Source: Actinomycetota bacterium (lineage in GTDB: Bacteria > Actinomycetota > Actinomycetes > Streptosporangiales > Streptosporangiaceae). Taken from it: DNA of 64,000 nt. The stretch lies in contig JAJPIV010000112.1 of assembly GCA_021324595.1 (NCBI GenBank), forward strand, positions 1 through 64,000, given 5' to 3'. Positions 7,612-15,266 of the stretch are shown here, piece after piece. A program made the position numbers and the translations under genes. Positions within the stretch are counted from its first letter, which is position 1. Every line of letters begins with the position of its first letter. The notes below the pieces were generated by a model. It saw only the letters and a list, made by a program, of their open reading frames with translations, ran no database searches and had not been told where the DNA came from.

Positions 7612-8435
7612 CGGGGCGCCTCCTCCCGGGAGTCCGGCCGCAGCGGAATGGCGGAGAAGTCCGGAGCGCGCTTGCCGGAGAACGCCGCCAGGCCCTCGCC
7701 GTACTCGGGCGAGCCCATCAGCGAGGCCTGGAGCGTGGCCTCCTCGGCGCAGACCTGGTCGTAGCCCATCGTCATCGCCCGGCGCATGAACGCCTTCTCG
7801 GCCATGAACGCGTTCACCGGCCCCCGCGCGATGCGCCGCGCGAGGTCCAGCGAGCGGTCGCGCAGCCGGATGCCCGGGACCGACCGGTTGACCAGGCCCC
7901 ACGCGGCGGCCTGCTTCCCGCGGATGATGTCGGAGGTGTAGACCATCTCCATCGCCCGCTGATAGCCGACGAGCCGGGGCAGGAAGTAGTGGCCGCCGGA
8001 GTCCAGTGCCACTCCCAGCCGCGCGAACGGCGACGACATCCGGGCGTTGTCGGCCGCGAGCACGATGTCGCAGGCGAGGGCGATCCCCAGGCCGATCCCC
8101 ATCGCGGGGCCGTTGACGGCGGCGACGGTCGGCTTGCGGCAGTGGTAGACCGCCGCGAGCATGGGGTTCACGTGGTTGGCGATGATGTCGTAGGCGTCCT
8201 CGTCCGGCTCGGCGGAGGAGATGTCCCGCCCGGCCGAGAATGCCCGGCCCGCGCCGGTGATGAGGACGCACCGCACCTCAAGGTCCGCGTCGGCCGCCGC
8301 CATCGCGTCCCGGAGCTCGGCGACCATGGTCTCGTCGAGGCTGTTCATCTTGTCCGGCCGGTTGAGCAGGACCAGCAGGACGCCGTCGCGGTCGAGGTCG
8401 CAGGCGAGCGTGGTGTAGCCGTCATACCGTGTCAT
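7608..8435 (-). CDS. Enoyl-CoA hydratase/isomerase family protein (PaaG-like)
   Basis: The protein has 275 residues and a crotonase fold. The oxyanion-hole segments are GAGRAFSAGRDIS (~70) and NGPAMGIGLGIALACD (~115). The catalytic acid region is LGVALDSGGHYFLPRLVG (~145). The DSG...LPRxVG pattern is the one seen in PaaG-type isomerases and some hydratases, where the Asp is catalytic. It could isomerise an epoxyphenylacetyl-CoA-like intermediate or hydrate an enoyl-CoA. Its ATG lies one base after the MaoC stop, and its end overlaps the ligase start, so all three are co-translated. Confidence 0.85.
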   Translation of the reverse strand: MTRYDGYTTLACDLDRDGVLLVLLNRPDKMNSLDETMVAELRDAMAAADADLEVRCVLITGAGRAFSAGRDISSAEPDEDAYDIIANHVNPMLAAVYHCRKPTVAAVNGPAMGIGLGIALACDIVLAADNARMSSPFARLGVALDSGGHYFLPRLVGYQRAMEMVYTSDIIRGKQAAAWGLVNRSVPGIRLRDRSLDLARRIARGPVNAFMAEKAFMRRAMTMGYDQVCAEEATLQASLMGSPEYGEGLAAFSGKRAPDFSAIPLRPDSREEAPR

Positions 8436-8436
8436 G

Positions 8437-8892
8437 TCACTCCTCCGGACGGCAGGCCTGCAGCACGCGGATCAGGACGTTGCAGGTCGTGCGGCCGTTC
8501 TGGTTCATCACGTCCCAGTCCAGGTCGACGATGCCGGTCCGGTCATCGCGGCGCTCGAGCCTGGCGATCCGGTTACGCACCCGGATGGTGTCGCCGATGA
8601 AGGTGGGGGCCGGGTAGCGCACCCGGTCGATGCCGTACTGGGCCAGGATCGCCACGCTCTCGGCGGGGACCACCAGGCCGCCCGCAATCGCCATCACCAT
8701 CAGCCCGGGCGCCAGCCGCTCGCCGAACATCGACTCCTCGGAGTAGACGACGTCCGAGTGGATCGGGAACCAGTCGCCGGTGAACATGCACCAGGTCACG
8801 ACGTCGGTCTCGGTGATGGTCCGGCCGCGGGAGATCTCCTCGTCGCCGACCGTCATGTCGTCGAACCACTTGTCCAGCAGGCGCTCTGGCAT
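8437..8892 (-). CDS. MaoC-like (R)-specific enoyl-CoA hydratase
   Basis: The protein has 151 residues and a single hot-dog domain. The hydratase signature FTGDWFPIHSDVVYSE (~38-53) places the catalytic Asp and His as in MaoC/PhaJ, followed by the lid residues RLAPGLMVMAIAGGL. PaaZ of the classical phenylacetate pathway carries a MaoC-type domain as its oxepin-CoA hydrolase half; this free-standing MaoC could fill that step here (inference). It heads the leftward operon MaoC-hydratase-ligase. The promoter region with operator site B is shared with the rightward hydratase at 8960. Confidence 0.82.
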   Translation of the reverse strand: MPERLLDKWFDDMTVGDEEISRGRTITETDVVTWCMFTGDWFPIHSDVVYSEESMFGERLAPGLMVMAIAGGLVVPAESVAILAQYGIDRVRYPAPTFIGDTIRVRNRIARLERRDDRTGIVDLDWDVMNQNGRTTCNVLIRVLQACRPEE

Positions 8893-8921
8893 CGGCCCTC
8901 CTTCGCCGGTCCCGAGTATCG

Positions 8922-8937
8922 TACGACTGGTCGGTCA
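8922..8937. promoter_or_regulatory. Cluster operator, site B (divergent MaoC/hydratase promoters)
   Basis: TACGACTGGTCGGTCA contains CGACTGGTCG, a near-palindrome matching the cluster motif (CGACCGGTCG) with one change. It lies in the 67-bp gap between the MaoC start (8892) and the hydratase start (8960), so one site could control both directions. Confidence 0.55.
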
Positions 8938-8959
8938 AAAACACCAGCCGGAGGTTCCC

Positions 8960-9754
8960 ATGGCTGTCCATGTGAGCGGTCTCGGCTCCGCGGTCGCGGG
9001 CATCACCCTCGACGCGCCCGAGCGCCTGAACGCGTTCGGCCGCCAGGACCTGCGGGACCTGCACCGGGCACTCGGGGCCTGCGAGCGCGATCCCGGCGTG
9101 CGCTGCGTCGTGGTCGGCGGCCGCGGACGGGCGTTCTGCGCCGGGGCCGACCTGGCGTTCATCGAGGAGATCCGGCGCTCCCCCGCGGCTGGCCGCCCCG
9201 CCGCGCTGGCGCTCGCCCCGTCCGCCGTCCGCCGCCTTGCGGGGCTCGCCAAGCCGACGGTGGCGGCAGTGCGCGGGGCCGCCTTCGGCGGCGGCGCCTG
9301 CATCGCGCTGGCCTGCGACGACGTGGTCCTGGCCGAGGACGCCCGCCTCGGCCTGGTCTTCACCAGCCTGGGGCTGCCCGGCGGGGACAGCGCGGCGACC
9401 TGGCTGCTGTCCCGCCGGGTGGGGACGCACCGGGCCTGGCAGCTGCTCGCCCACGGAGCGGTCCTGACCGCGGCGCAGGCGCTGGGGCTGGGCCTGGCCG
9501 ACGAGGTCGTCCCGGCCGACCGCCTGGAGGACGCGGCGCGGGAGCGCGCCCTGGCCTACACCCGCCGCTCCCCCGCGGCCCTGGCGGCCACCAAGCGGCA
9601 GGTGCTCCGCCTGGAGGGGTCGGGAGCGGCCCTCGACCGCGCCCTGGAAGAGGAGGAGGCCGAGATGGCCGCCGCGTTCGGCGGCCCCGATCTCGCCGAG
9701 GCGCTGGCCGCCCGCGCGGAGGGCCGCGACCCGCGCTGGCCGACGCCGGGTTGA
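8960..9754 (+). CDS. Enoyl-CoA hydratase/isomerase family protein
   Basis: The protein has 264 residues. The ATG at 8960 follows GGAGG with a five-base spacer. It is a crotonase-superfamily protein with GRGRAFCAGADLAF (~58-71) and GAAFGGGACIALACDD (~104) forming the oxyanion hole. The catalytic region FTSLGLPGGDSAATWLLSRRVG has a Gly where hydratases often have Glu/Asp, so isomerase or other crotonase chemistry is possible. The C-terminus is acidic (EEEEAEM). It is transcribed away from the MaoC operon. The acyl-CoA dehydrogenase follows after 32 bases, but with its own promoter and operator. Confidence 0.83.
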   Translation: MAVHVSGLGSAVAGITLDAPERLNAFGRQDLRDLHRALGACERDPGVRCVVVGGRGRAFCAGADLAFIEEIRRSPAAGRPAALALAPSAVRRLAGLAKPTVAAVRGAAFGGGACIALACDDVVLAEDARLGLVFTSLGLPGGDSAATWLLSRRVGTHRAWQLLAHGAVLTAAQALGLGLADEVVPADRLEDAARERALAYTRRSPAALAATKRQVLRLEGSGAALDRALEEEEAEMAAAFGGPDLAEALAARAEGRDPRWPTPG

Positions 9755-9777
9755 CATTATTGACCGGTCGGTACAAG
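9751..9777 (+). promoter_or_regulatory. Promoter plus cluster operator, site C (acyl-CoA dehydrogenase)
   Basis: TTGACA at 9751-9756 and TACAAG at 9772-9777 form a plausible -35/-10 pair with a 15-base spacer. The operator TGACCGGTCGGTA (9761-9773) lies between them and overlaps the -10. The GTG start is at 9787, only nine bases after the -10, so the transcript would be leaderless. There is no ribosome binding site, which supports this. Confidence 0.6.
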
Positions 9778-9786
9778 ACTGGCCCG

Positions 9787-10938
9787 GTGGACCTGGACCT
9801 GTCCGAGGACGAGGCCGCGCTCGCGGACCTGGCCGCCACCATCGCCCGGCGCGAGATCGCCCCGGTGGCGGCGCAGGCGTGGGCCGCGGGCCGCTGCCCG
9901 GTCGAGGTACTGCGCCGCATGGGCGAGGCCGGGCTGCTCGGGCTCCTGGTCCCCGAGGAGTGGGGTGGGGGCGGCGCTACGACGGTCGGGTTCGTGGCGG
10001 CCATGGAGCAGATCGGCAAGGCCGACCAGTCCGTCGCCGCGGCATGGCAGGCCCATTCCACGATCGGCAGCATGCCGCTGCTGCGCTTCGGCACCGACGA
10101 GCAGCGCGACCGCTGGCTCAGGCCGCTGGCGGAGGGGCGGGCGCTCGGCGCCTTCGGCCTCACCGAGCCCGGCGCGGGCAGCGACGCCGGGGCGGTCAGC
10201 ACCCGGGCGGAGCGGCGCGACGGCGGCTGGCTCATCAACGGCCGGAAGATGTTCATCTCCAACGCCGGCACGCCGATGAGCTTCGGGGTGACGATCCTCG
10301 CCCGCCTCGGCGACGACGCCGGCCAGGATGGCCGGCCGGCGTACGCGAACCTGGTGGTGGAGAACGGCACGCCCGGCTTCAGCCTCGGACCGAAGCTGAA
10401 CGGGATCGGCTGGAAGGCGCTCGACACGCGCGAGCTCGTCTTCGAGGACGTCTGGGTCCCCGGCGACCACCTGCTCGGGAGCCCGGGGCGGGGCCTGTCG
10501 CAGTTCCTGTCGGTCCTGGCGGTCGGGCGGATCGCCGTGGCCGCGCTCGCGGTGAGCCTGTCCGCGGCACTGCTGGAGATGTCGACCGAGCACGCCCGCC
10601 GGCGCCGGCAGTTCGGGCGCCCGCTGATCGAGAACCAGGCGATCGCGTTCAAGCTGGCGGACATGGCGACCGAGCTCGAGGCCGCCCGGCTGATGACCTA
10701 CCGGGCCGCCGCCCTGCGCGACGCCGGGCGGCCGTTCGAGCACGCGGCCGCGATGGCCAAGCTCAAGGCCAGCAGGACCGCCGTGGACGCGGCGCGGGAG
10801 GCGGTCCAGATCCACGGCGGATATGGCTACATGCTCGACACCGACGTGGCGCGCTTCTACTGCGACGCCAAGATCCTCGAGATCGGCGAGGGGACCAGCG
10901 AGATCCAGCAGATGGTGATCGCCCGCGGGCTCGCCTGA
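9787..10938 (+). CDS. Acyl-CoA dehydrogenase
   Basis: The protein has 383 residues, the usual length. It is a FAD flavoenzyme that introduces an alpha-beta double bond into an acyl-CoA. Visible are the FAD/substrate segments AFGLTEPGAGSDAGAVSTRA (~120), MFISNAGTP, the signature RRQFGRPLIENQAIAFKLAD (~275), and the C-terminal QIHGGYGY and EIGEGTSEIQQMV. The Glu of EGTSEIQ is the expected catalytic base. GTG at 9787 is chosen because the N-terminus then begins at the canonical first helix and the start lies directly behind the operator-controlled promoter. The electron acceptor (ETF) is not encoded nearby. Confidence 0.9.
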   Translation: MDLDLSEDEAALADLAATIARREIAPVAAQAWAAGRCPVEVLRRMGEAGLLGLLVPEEWGGGGATTVGFVAAMEQIGKADQSVAAAWQAHSTIGSMPLLRFGTDEQRDRWLRPLAEGRALGAFGLTEPGAGSDAGAVSTRAERRDGGWLINGRKMFISNAGTPMSFGVTILARLGDDAGQDGRPAYANLVVENGTPGFSLGPKLNGIGWKALDTRELVFEDVWVPGDHLLGSPGRGLSQFLSVLAVGRIAVAALAVSLSAALLEMSTEHARRRRQFGRPLIENQAIAFKLADMATELEAARLMTYRAAALRDAGRPFEHAAAMAKLKASRTAVDAAREAVQIHGGYGYMLDTDVARFYCDAKILEIGEGTSEIQQMVIARGLA

Positions 10939-11001
10939 CCCCGGCCGCGCCCGCCGGTGGTACCTTTCTGCCGGATCGGGAAGCCCACGCGAAGGAGCAG
11001 G

Positions 11002-11646
11002 GTGCCGGGGCAACGGGGCCAGCGCTGGCATGACCGCCGCACGTCGATCGTGGACGCCGCGGCGAGGCTGTTCGCCGAGCGCGGCTATCACGCCACCGGC
11101 ACCGCCGAGCTCTGCGAGGCCGTGGGGCTAGGCAAGGGCTCCCTGTACTACTACGTGGAGTCCAAGGAGAACCTCCTCTACCTCATCCACGACCGGGTCA
11201 TGAGCCAGGTGCTAGAGCTGGCCACCCGCATCTCCGAGATGGACGAGCCTGCGGGCGAGCGCCTGCGCCAGCTCGGCCGGGAGCAGATCGCGGTCATCGC
11301 CGCCTACCCCGACCACGTCTGGGTCTTCCTGCACGAGCACAGGGCCCTGACCGGCGAGCGCGCCCGGCGGTTCACCGCGAGCCGCCGGCAGTACGAGCGC
11401 CGCATCGAGAAGATCCTCACCGACGGCGTGCGCTCGGGCGAGTTCGCCATTGCCGACATCCGGATCGCGGCGCTCGCCTGGCTCGGGATGCACAACTACA
11501 CGTACCTGTGGTACCAGCCGAGCGAGGCGCTGACCGTAGAGCGGCTCGCCGCCGAGTACTACGCGCTGTTCACCGACGGGATCAGGGCGCCGGGTGCCCG
11601 CCCGCCGGCGGGCCGACCGGGGCAGGGACGTCCGGCGCCCCGCTGA
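11002..11646 (+). CDS. TetR/AcrR family transcriptional regulator
   Basis: The protein has 214 residues. GTG at 11002 is preferred because AAGGAG lies at 10992-10997; an upstream in-frame start at 10957 lacks one. The helix-turn-helix covers about residues 12-55 with AAARLFAERGYHATGTAELC and GLGKGSLYYYVESKENLL. The C-terminal domain (EHRALTGERARRFTASRRQY) resembles TetR_C domains of regulators of CoA-thioester catabolism. It sits directly next to the paaABCD genes and overlaps the end of paaD by 65 bases on the other strand. It is therefore my first candidate for the regulator that binds the cluster palindrome. Confidence 0.85.
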   Translation: MPGQRGQRWHDRRTSIVDAAARLFAERGYHATGTAELCEAVGLGKGSLYYYVESKENLLYLIHDRVMSQVLELATRISEMDEPAGERLRQLGREQIAVIAAYPDHVWVFLHEHRALTGERARRFTASRRQYERRIEKILTDGVRSGEFAIADIRIAALAWLGMHNYTYLWYQPSEALTVERLAAEYYALFTDGIRAPGARPPAGRPGQGRPAPR

Positions 11647-12142
11647 CCGGCGCGGCTCCCCCGGTGGAACGCTTGTCCTTCAGCACCTCGAACGGCGTGC
11701 GGCACCGGTCGCAGTAGGCGGCGGACCGGCAGACCGCCGACCCGAACGGGCTCGCCGGGCGGACGTCGGGCGAGCCGCAGAACGGGCAGGCGACCTCCCC
11801 CCCGGCCGCCGGCGCCGCCAGCCCCGCGCCGGCCAGCGCCCGGCGCCCGGCCTCGGTCACGTCCGCTCCCGACCAGCCGCCCGCCCGCCAGGCGACCTCG
11901 CACTCCGCCACCCCGGGCAGCGCGGTGACGGACCGCCTGACCTCGGACTCCACCATCCACAGCGCCGGGCAGGCGAGGAAGGTCGGCACCAGCTCCACCA
12001 CGGCACGGCTGCCGCGGACGGTGACCGCGCGCACCATGCCCAGGTCCACGATGCTCACCGGCAGCTCGGGGTCCTCGACCGCGGCGAGGGCCCGCATGAC
12101 CTCCCGCTCCCGCGCGCGGTCCGGCGGGGGCACGGCGCTCAC
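11582..12142 (-). CDS. paaD: Phenylacetyl-CoA epoxidase-type subunit PaaD
   Basis: The protein has 186 residues. The N-terminal MIP18/DUF59-type domain has AVEDPELPVSIVDLGMVRAV (~20) and PTFLACPALWMVE. The C-terminal zinc- or iron-binding ribbon has CPFCGSPDV, then CRSAAYCDRCRTPF (~145-165). PaaD helps assemble or mature the PaaABC(E) oxygenase. GTG at 12142 overlaps the paaC stop (GTGA). A further ~20 Pro/Gly-rich residues at the C-terminus lie in the overlap with the convergent TetR gene and are probably a late extension. Confidence 0.88.
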   Translation of the reverse strand: MSAVPPPDRAREREVMRALAAVEDPELPVSIVDLGMVRAVTVRGSRAVVELVPTFLACPALWMVESEVRRSVTALPGVAECEVAWRAGGWSGADVTEAGRRALAGAGLAAPAAGGEVACPFCGSPDVRPASPFGSAVCRSAAYCDRCRTPFEVLKDKRSTGGAAPVSGAPDVPAPVGPPAGGHPAP

Positions 12143-12888
12143 CAGCTCCCCGGCGCCGTCTGGTAGACGTCGCGCATCTCGTCCAGCATCGCGCCGAGCT
12201 GGTCCGCCCCGGCCTCCGGCGGGCCGTCGCAAAGGCTGAGCCCGAGCCGCTGGCAGGCTTCGCGCTCGGCGCTGGCCCACTCCCGGCGGGCCCGGCTCAG
12301 GGCCCCCTCCGGCAGGCCCAGCGCCCGCTCCGCCGCGCCGGGGCGCTCCGGCAGGAACGATGCCGCCGCGAGCGGCCACATCCGGTCCAGGGCTCGCTGG
12401 ACCCGGGCCCGGGCGGCATCCGACCGGCGGCTGGTGGTGGCTAGCCACGTCCGCCAGAAGTCGAGGTGGTACCGCTCCTCGTGGGCCATCTCCGCCATCA
12501 GCGCGGCGACGCCGGCCGCCGTGGCGCGGGCGAGCACGGCGGCGCGGGCGTCCGCGGCGGTCTCGAACAGATACTGGCGGGCCAGCAGCAGCTCCCATTC
12601 CCGCGGGTAGGTGCGGGCCAGCAGGCCGGCGCGGAAGGCGGCCGCGGGCCGCTCGTAGACGAGGCGCTCGGCCTGCCCGGCGTCGGCGAACAGGCCGTAG
12701 AGCCGGCGGGCATGGCCGATCTCGTCCTGGCCCATCGAGGACATGGCGACGTTGATCTCCAGCTCCGGCCCCCAGCCGGCCACCGAGGTGAGCACGTGCC
12801 CGGTCAGCAGCTCGTCGTCGGCGAGCCAGGTCAGCGTCGGCTCAAGGTCCCCGTCGGCCGCCTCGGCGACCGCGGAGGCGGGCCTCAC
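12139..12888 (-). CDS. paaC: Phenylacetyl-CoA epoxidase-type structural subunit PaaC
   Basis: The protein has 249 residues, close to E. coli PaaC (248, from memory). It has a ferritin-like helical fold with WLADDELLTGHVLTSVAGWG, MSSMGQDEIGHARRLYGLF (~55) and EMAHEERYHLDFW (~130). PaaC pairs with PaaA as the non-catalytic structural subunit. The GTG at 12888 overlaps the paaB stop by four bases, so the subunits are co-translated. The order A-B-C-D is the standard one; the reductase gene paaE, normally next, is absent. Confidence 0.9.
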   Translation of the reverse strand: MRPASAVAEAADGDLEPTLTWLADDELLTGHVLTSVAGWGPELEINVAMSSMGQDEIGHARRLYGLFADAGQAERLVYERPAAAFRAGLLARTYPREWELLLARQYLFETAADARAAVLARATAAGVAALMAEMAHEERYHLDFWRTWLATTSRRSDAARARVQRALDRMWPLAAASFLPERPGAAERALGLPEGALSRARREWASAEREACQRLGLSLCDGPPEAGADQLGAMLDEMRDVYQTAPGSW

Positions 12889-13157
12889 GCCGGCCCCGCG
12901 GATCTCGCCCGGGCCCCGCCGGAGCGCCGGTAGCCCTTCGCCCGGCCCGCGTCGAACACCTCCGGCGCCCAGTGACTGGCCAGCACGTCGGCCCTGTCGA
13001 CGACCCACAGGCTGCAGCAGGCCTCGCGCCGCGCGAAGTGCTCCTTGGCGAGCACCATGGCGGCCGGGGCGTCGGGCGCCTCCACCTCGCCCACGTGCTG
13101 GTGCGCATCCCCCGGCGCCTTCTGCCGGAAGACCTCGAAAATGCGTAGGTACGCCAC
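12885..13157 (-). CDS. paaB: Phenylacetyl-CoA epoxidase-type subunit PaaB
   Basis: The protein has 90 residues, the usual size (~95). PaaB bridges two PaaAC heterodimers. The family sequence is clear: LRIFEVFRQKAPGDAHQHVG, then DAPAAMVLAKEHFARRE and LWVVDRADVLAS. The GTG at 13157 begins immediately after the paaA TAG (13158-13160 on the other strand), and the end overlaps paaC. The C-terminal ~15 residues (GGARARSAGPA) look non-conserved. Confidence 0.9.
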   Translation of the reverse strand: MAYLRIFEVFRQKAPGDAHQHVGEVEAPDAPAAMVLAKEHFARREACCSLWVVDRADVLASHWAPEVFDAGRAKGYRRSGGARARSAGPA

Positions 13158-14045
13158 CTAGTCCTCCGCGAGCAGCCAGTCGTTGACCCTGCGGGCCGTG
13201 CGCAGGTCGCGCTGCAGGTCGGCTCCCACCGGGCTGCCGCCGCGCAGGAGCGAGGAGAACTCCGCCCAGTCGGGCTCGGTGTAGGCCCACTGCCCGGCCT
13301 CCTCGTCGCGCGCGAGGCTGTCGTCGGGGATCTCCAAGCCCATGGCCCGGATCTGCGGGACGAACTTCGTCAGCCACGACTGGCGCAGGTCCTCGTTCCG
13401 CGCCAGCTTGAGGCCGAAGGCCATCAGCGCCGGGCCATGCCGGGAGTTCTCGTCCCGCGGGCCGAACATCGCCAGGGTCCGCAGCCACCAGCGGTCCACC
13501 CCGCGCTGCACGGCGGCGCGCTGCCGCGGGCCGCCCGCCATCATCCGCCCGATGAGGTACCGGCCGCAGTGGTGATGGAACCCCTCCTCCTTGAGGATCT
13601 TCCGCATCGCCCGCGCGTACGGTCCGTAGCTGCTCCGCAGCAGCGTGGCCTGGCGCTCGATCTCGGCGCCGTCGATGAGCCAGGCCACGATCGCCGGGTC
13701 CACCCACTCGTCCCACGGGTAGTGGAAGATGTTCATGAACCGGGGCGGGCCGTCGAGGATCTGCTCGAGGTACTGGGCGCGCGACTTGCCGGTGAGGTCC
13801 TCGCAGACGCGCAGCAGCATCAGCCCGTGGCCGACCTCGTCCTGGGACTTGGCCGCGAACATCAGCTTGGCCTGCAGCGATGGCGCCCTGGGCACCCACC
13901 GGAACTCGTGCACGGGCCCGACGATCTCGCTCATCATGTGGAACTCGATCATCCGGGTGGCCGCCGCCCGGTAGTCGTCCGGGATGTCCTGCCAGGGCTC
14001 CACCTGGCCGGCCGGTACAGGGTGCTGCTGCGCCGGTGTCGTCAC
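13158..14045 (-). CDS. paaA: Phenylacetyl-CoA epoxidase-type catalytic subunit PaaA
   Basis: The protein has 295 residues (E. coli PaaA ~309, from memory). It is the di-iron monooxygenase that epoxidises the ring of phenylacetyl-CoA in the classical pathway. Carboxylate-bridged iron ligands are visible in KSQDEVGHGLML (~80) and KEEGFHHHCGRYLIG (~150). Other family segments are IEFHMMSEIVGPVHEF, NIFHYPWDEWVD and FGPRDENSRHG. The GTG at 14045 has GGGAGGA upstream and operator site D just before it. Electrons normally come through PaaE, which is not encoded in this window, so an unlinked reductase must serve or the complex is impaired. Confidence 0.92.
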   Translation of the reverse strand: MTTPAQQHPVPAGQVEPWQDIPDDYRAAATRMIEFHMMSEIVGPVHEFRWVPRAPSLQAKLMFAAKSQDEVGHGLMLLRVCEDLTGKSRAQYLEQILDGPPRFMNIFHYPWDEWVDPAIVAWLIDGAEIERQATLLRSSYGPYARAMRKILKEEGFHHHCGRYLIGRMMAGGPRQRAAVQRGVDRWWLRTLAMFGPRDENSRHGPALMAFGLKLARNEDLRQSWLTKFVPQIRAMGLEIPDDSLARDEEAGQWAYTEPDWAEFSSLLRGGSPVGADLQRDLRTARRVNDWLLAED

Positions 14046-14056
14046 GAGTCCTCCCG

Positions 14057-14070
14057 ACCGAACGGTTGGT
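14057..14070. promoter_or_regulatory. Cluster operator, site D (paaABCD promoter)
   Basis: ACCGAACGGTTGGT lies 11 bases upstream of the paaA start, immediately before its ribosome binding site. It fits the pattern ACCGNNCGNNNGGT shared with the other sites. The flanking GTACCAACC on the coding strand places it over the likely -10 region. Confidence 0.62.
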
Positions 14071-14114
14071 ACAAAGTATGCCCCGCCGTCGGCGGCCCGG
14101 TCAACGTGGGGCGC

Positions 14115-15173
14115 TCAGGCCGTGACGTCCACGAGGATCTTGAGGCCGGCGTGGGCACCCGCGGCCATGGGCTCGAACGCCGAGCCGACCACGTCGGCGA
14201 GCGGCACGACCGCGGAGACGAGCGGCCCCGGGTCGATGGAGCCCGCGGCGACCAGGCCGACCACGCGGGGCAGGTCCCGGTTGTAGCCGAGCGAGCCGAC
14301 GATCGTCCGCTCGTACGCGGTCACCGCTGCCGGGCGCACCTCGGCCGCCCCGTGCCCGACGCCCAGCAGCACGACCACGCCGCCGCGCCGAGCCGCCTCC
14401 ACCGCCCCTGCGACCGCAGCCGGGACGCCCGTGCACTCGAACACGACGTCCGGGCCCACCCTGCCACAGCGCAGGAAGACCTCGCGGCGGACGTCGTCGG
14501 CGGTGGGGTCGAACGCCTGCGCCGCGCCGAGCCGCAGCGCGCTCTCGCGGCGGGCAGGAGCCGGGTCGCTGGCGTAGACCGCGGCGGCGCCCGCAGCGCG
14601 GGCGACGAGCACGACGGCGGCGCCGATCGGGCCGGCGCCGACGACCAGGACCGTGTCGCCGACGCCGACGCCTCCGCGGCGCACGGCGTGCAGGGCGACC
14701 GCGAGCGGCTCGGCCAGGGCGGCGACCGTGTCGCCGACCTCGTCGGGCAGCGGCACGAGCCCCTCGGCCGGGACGGTGACCAGGGGCGCGAGCGCGCCGT
14801 CGGAGGCGAGGCCGACCGATCCCCCCAGCCGGCAGATGTGGTAGTCGCCGCGCAGGCACCAGTAGCAGGTCCCGCACCGCCAGCACGGGTCGACCGCGAC
14901 CCGCGCGCCCACCAGGCCCGCCGGGCCGCCCGGGCCGATCGCCGCCACCATGCCGCTGAACTCGTGGCCGAGCACCACCGGCGGGGCCTTCCCGGTCAGC
15001 GGGTGGGCGGACGGGCGGATCAGCACCGGGCCCTCGGCGAACTCGTGCACGTCGGTGCCGCAGATGCCGCAGAAACGCACCGCCACGACGGCCTGGCCCG
15101 GCCCGGGGTCACCCGGCTCCGGGACGTCCTCCACTCGCAGGTCGCCCGCGGCGTGCCACACGGCCGCTCTCAT
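14115..15173 (-). CDS. Zinc-dependent alcohol dehydrogenase (MDR family, butanediol-dehydrogenase-like)
   Basis: The protein has 352 residues. It is a medium-chain dehydrogenase with catalytic-zinc residues in CGICGTDVHEF (~35) and GHEFSG, and structural-zinc cysteines in CWRCGTCYWCLRGDYHIC (~95-112). The Rossmann motif is GAGPIG (~175). Spacing and the glutamate in EPLAVALHAV resemble (R,R)-butanediol or sorbitol-type enzymes. It may oxidise a hydroxylated intermediate or a side-chain alcohol in the pathway. It lies back-to-back with the E1 fusion gene; operator site E is in the gap. The paaA promoter is 70 bases downstream of its stop. Confidence 0.85.
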   Translation of the reverse strand: MRAAVWHAAGDLRVEDVPEPGDPGPGQAVVAVRFCGICGTDVHEFAEGPVLIRPSAHPLTGKAPPVVLGHEFSGMVAAIGPGGPAGLVGARVAVDPCWRCGTCYWCLRGDYHICRLGGSVGLASDGALAPLVTVPAEGLVPLPDEVGDTVAALAEPLAVALHAVRRGGVGVGDTVLVVGAGPIGAAVVLVARAAGAAAVYASDPAPARRESALRLGAAQAFDPTADDVRREVFLRCGRVGPDVVFECTGVPAAVAGAVEAARRGGVVVLLGVGHGAAEVRPAAVTAYERTIVGSLGYNRDLPRVVGLVAAGSIDPGPLVSAVVPLADVVGSAFEPMAAGAHAGLKILVDVTA

Positions 15174-15241
15174 CGGCGCCGCTCCCGTCCCGTCCCGGCG
15201 CGCCCGGGCCTTCCCGGGGCGGCCCGGGCGCGCCGTCTTTT

Positions 15242-15260
15242 ACCGAACAGTCGGTACACT
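15242..15260 (+). promoter_or_regulatory. Cluster operator, site E, overlapping a leaderless promoter
   Basis: ACCGAACAGTCGGT (15242-15255) has perfect ACCGA/TCGGT arms. TACACT at 15255-15260 makes a good -10 box, and the ATG of the E1 fusion starts at 15267, seven bases on. The transcript would therefore be leaderless. The site also lies 70 bases upstream of the divergent alcohol dehydrogenase. Confidence 0.65.
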
Positions 15261-15266
15261 ACAAGG

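Noticed and set aside
14115-15173. The dehydrogenase next to paaA as a replacement for the PaaE reductase
   Set aside because: It is a zinc MDR dehydrogenase with no ferredoxin cysteine cluster or FAD/FNR domain, so it cannot carry PaaE's electron transfer.
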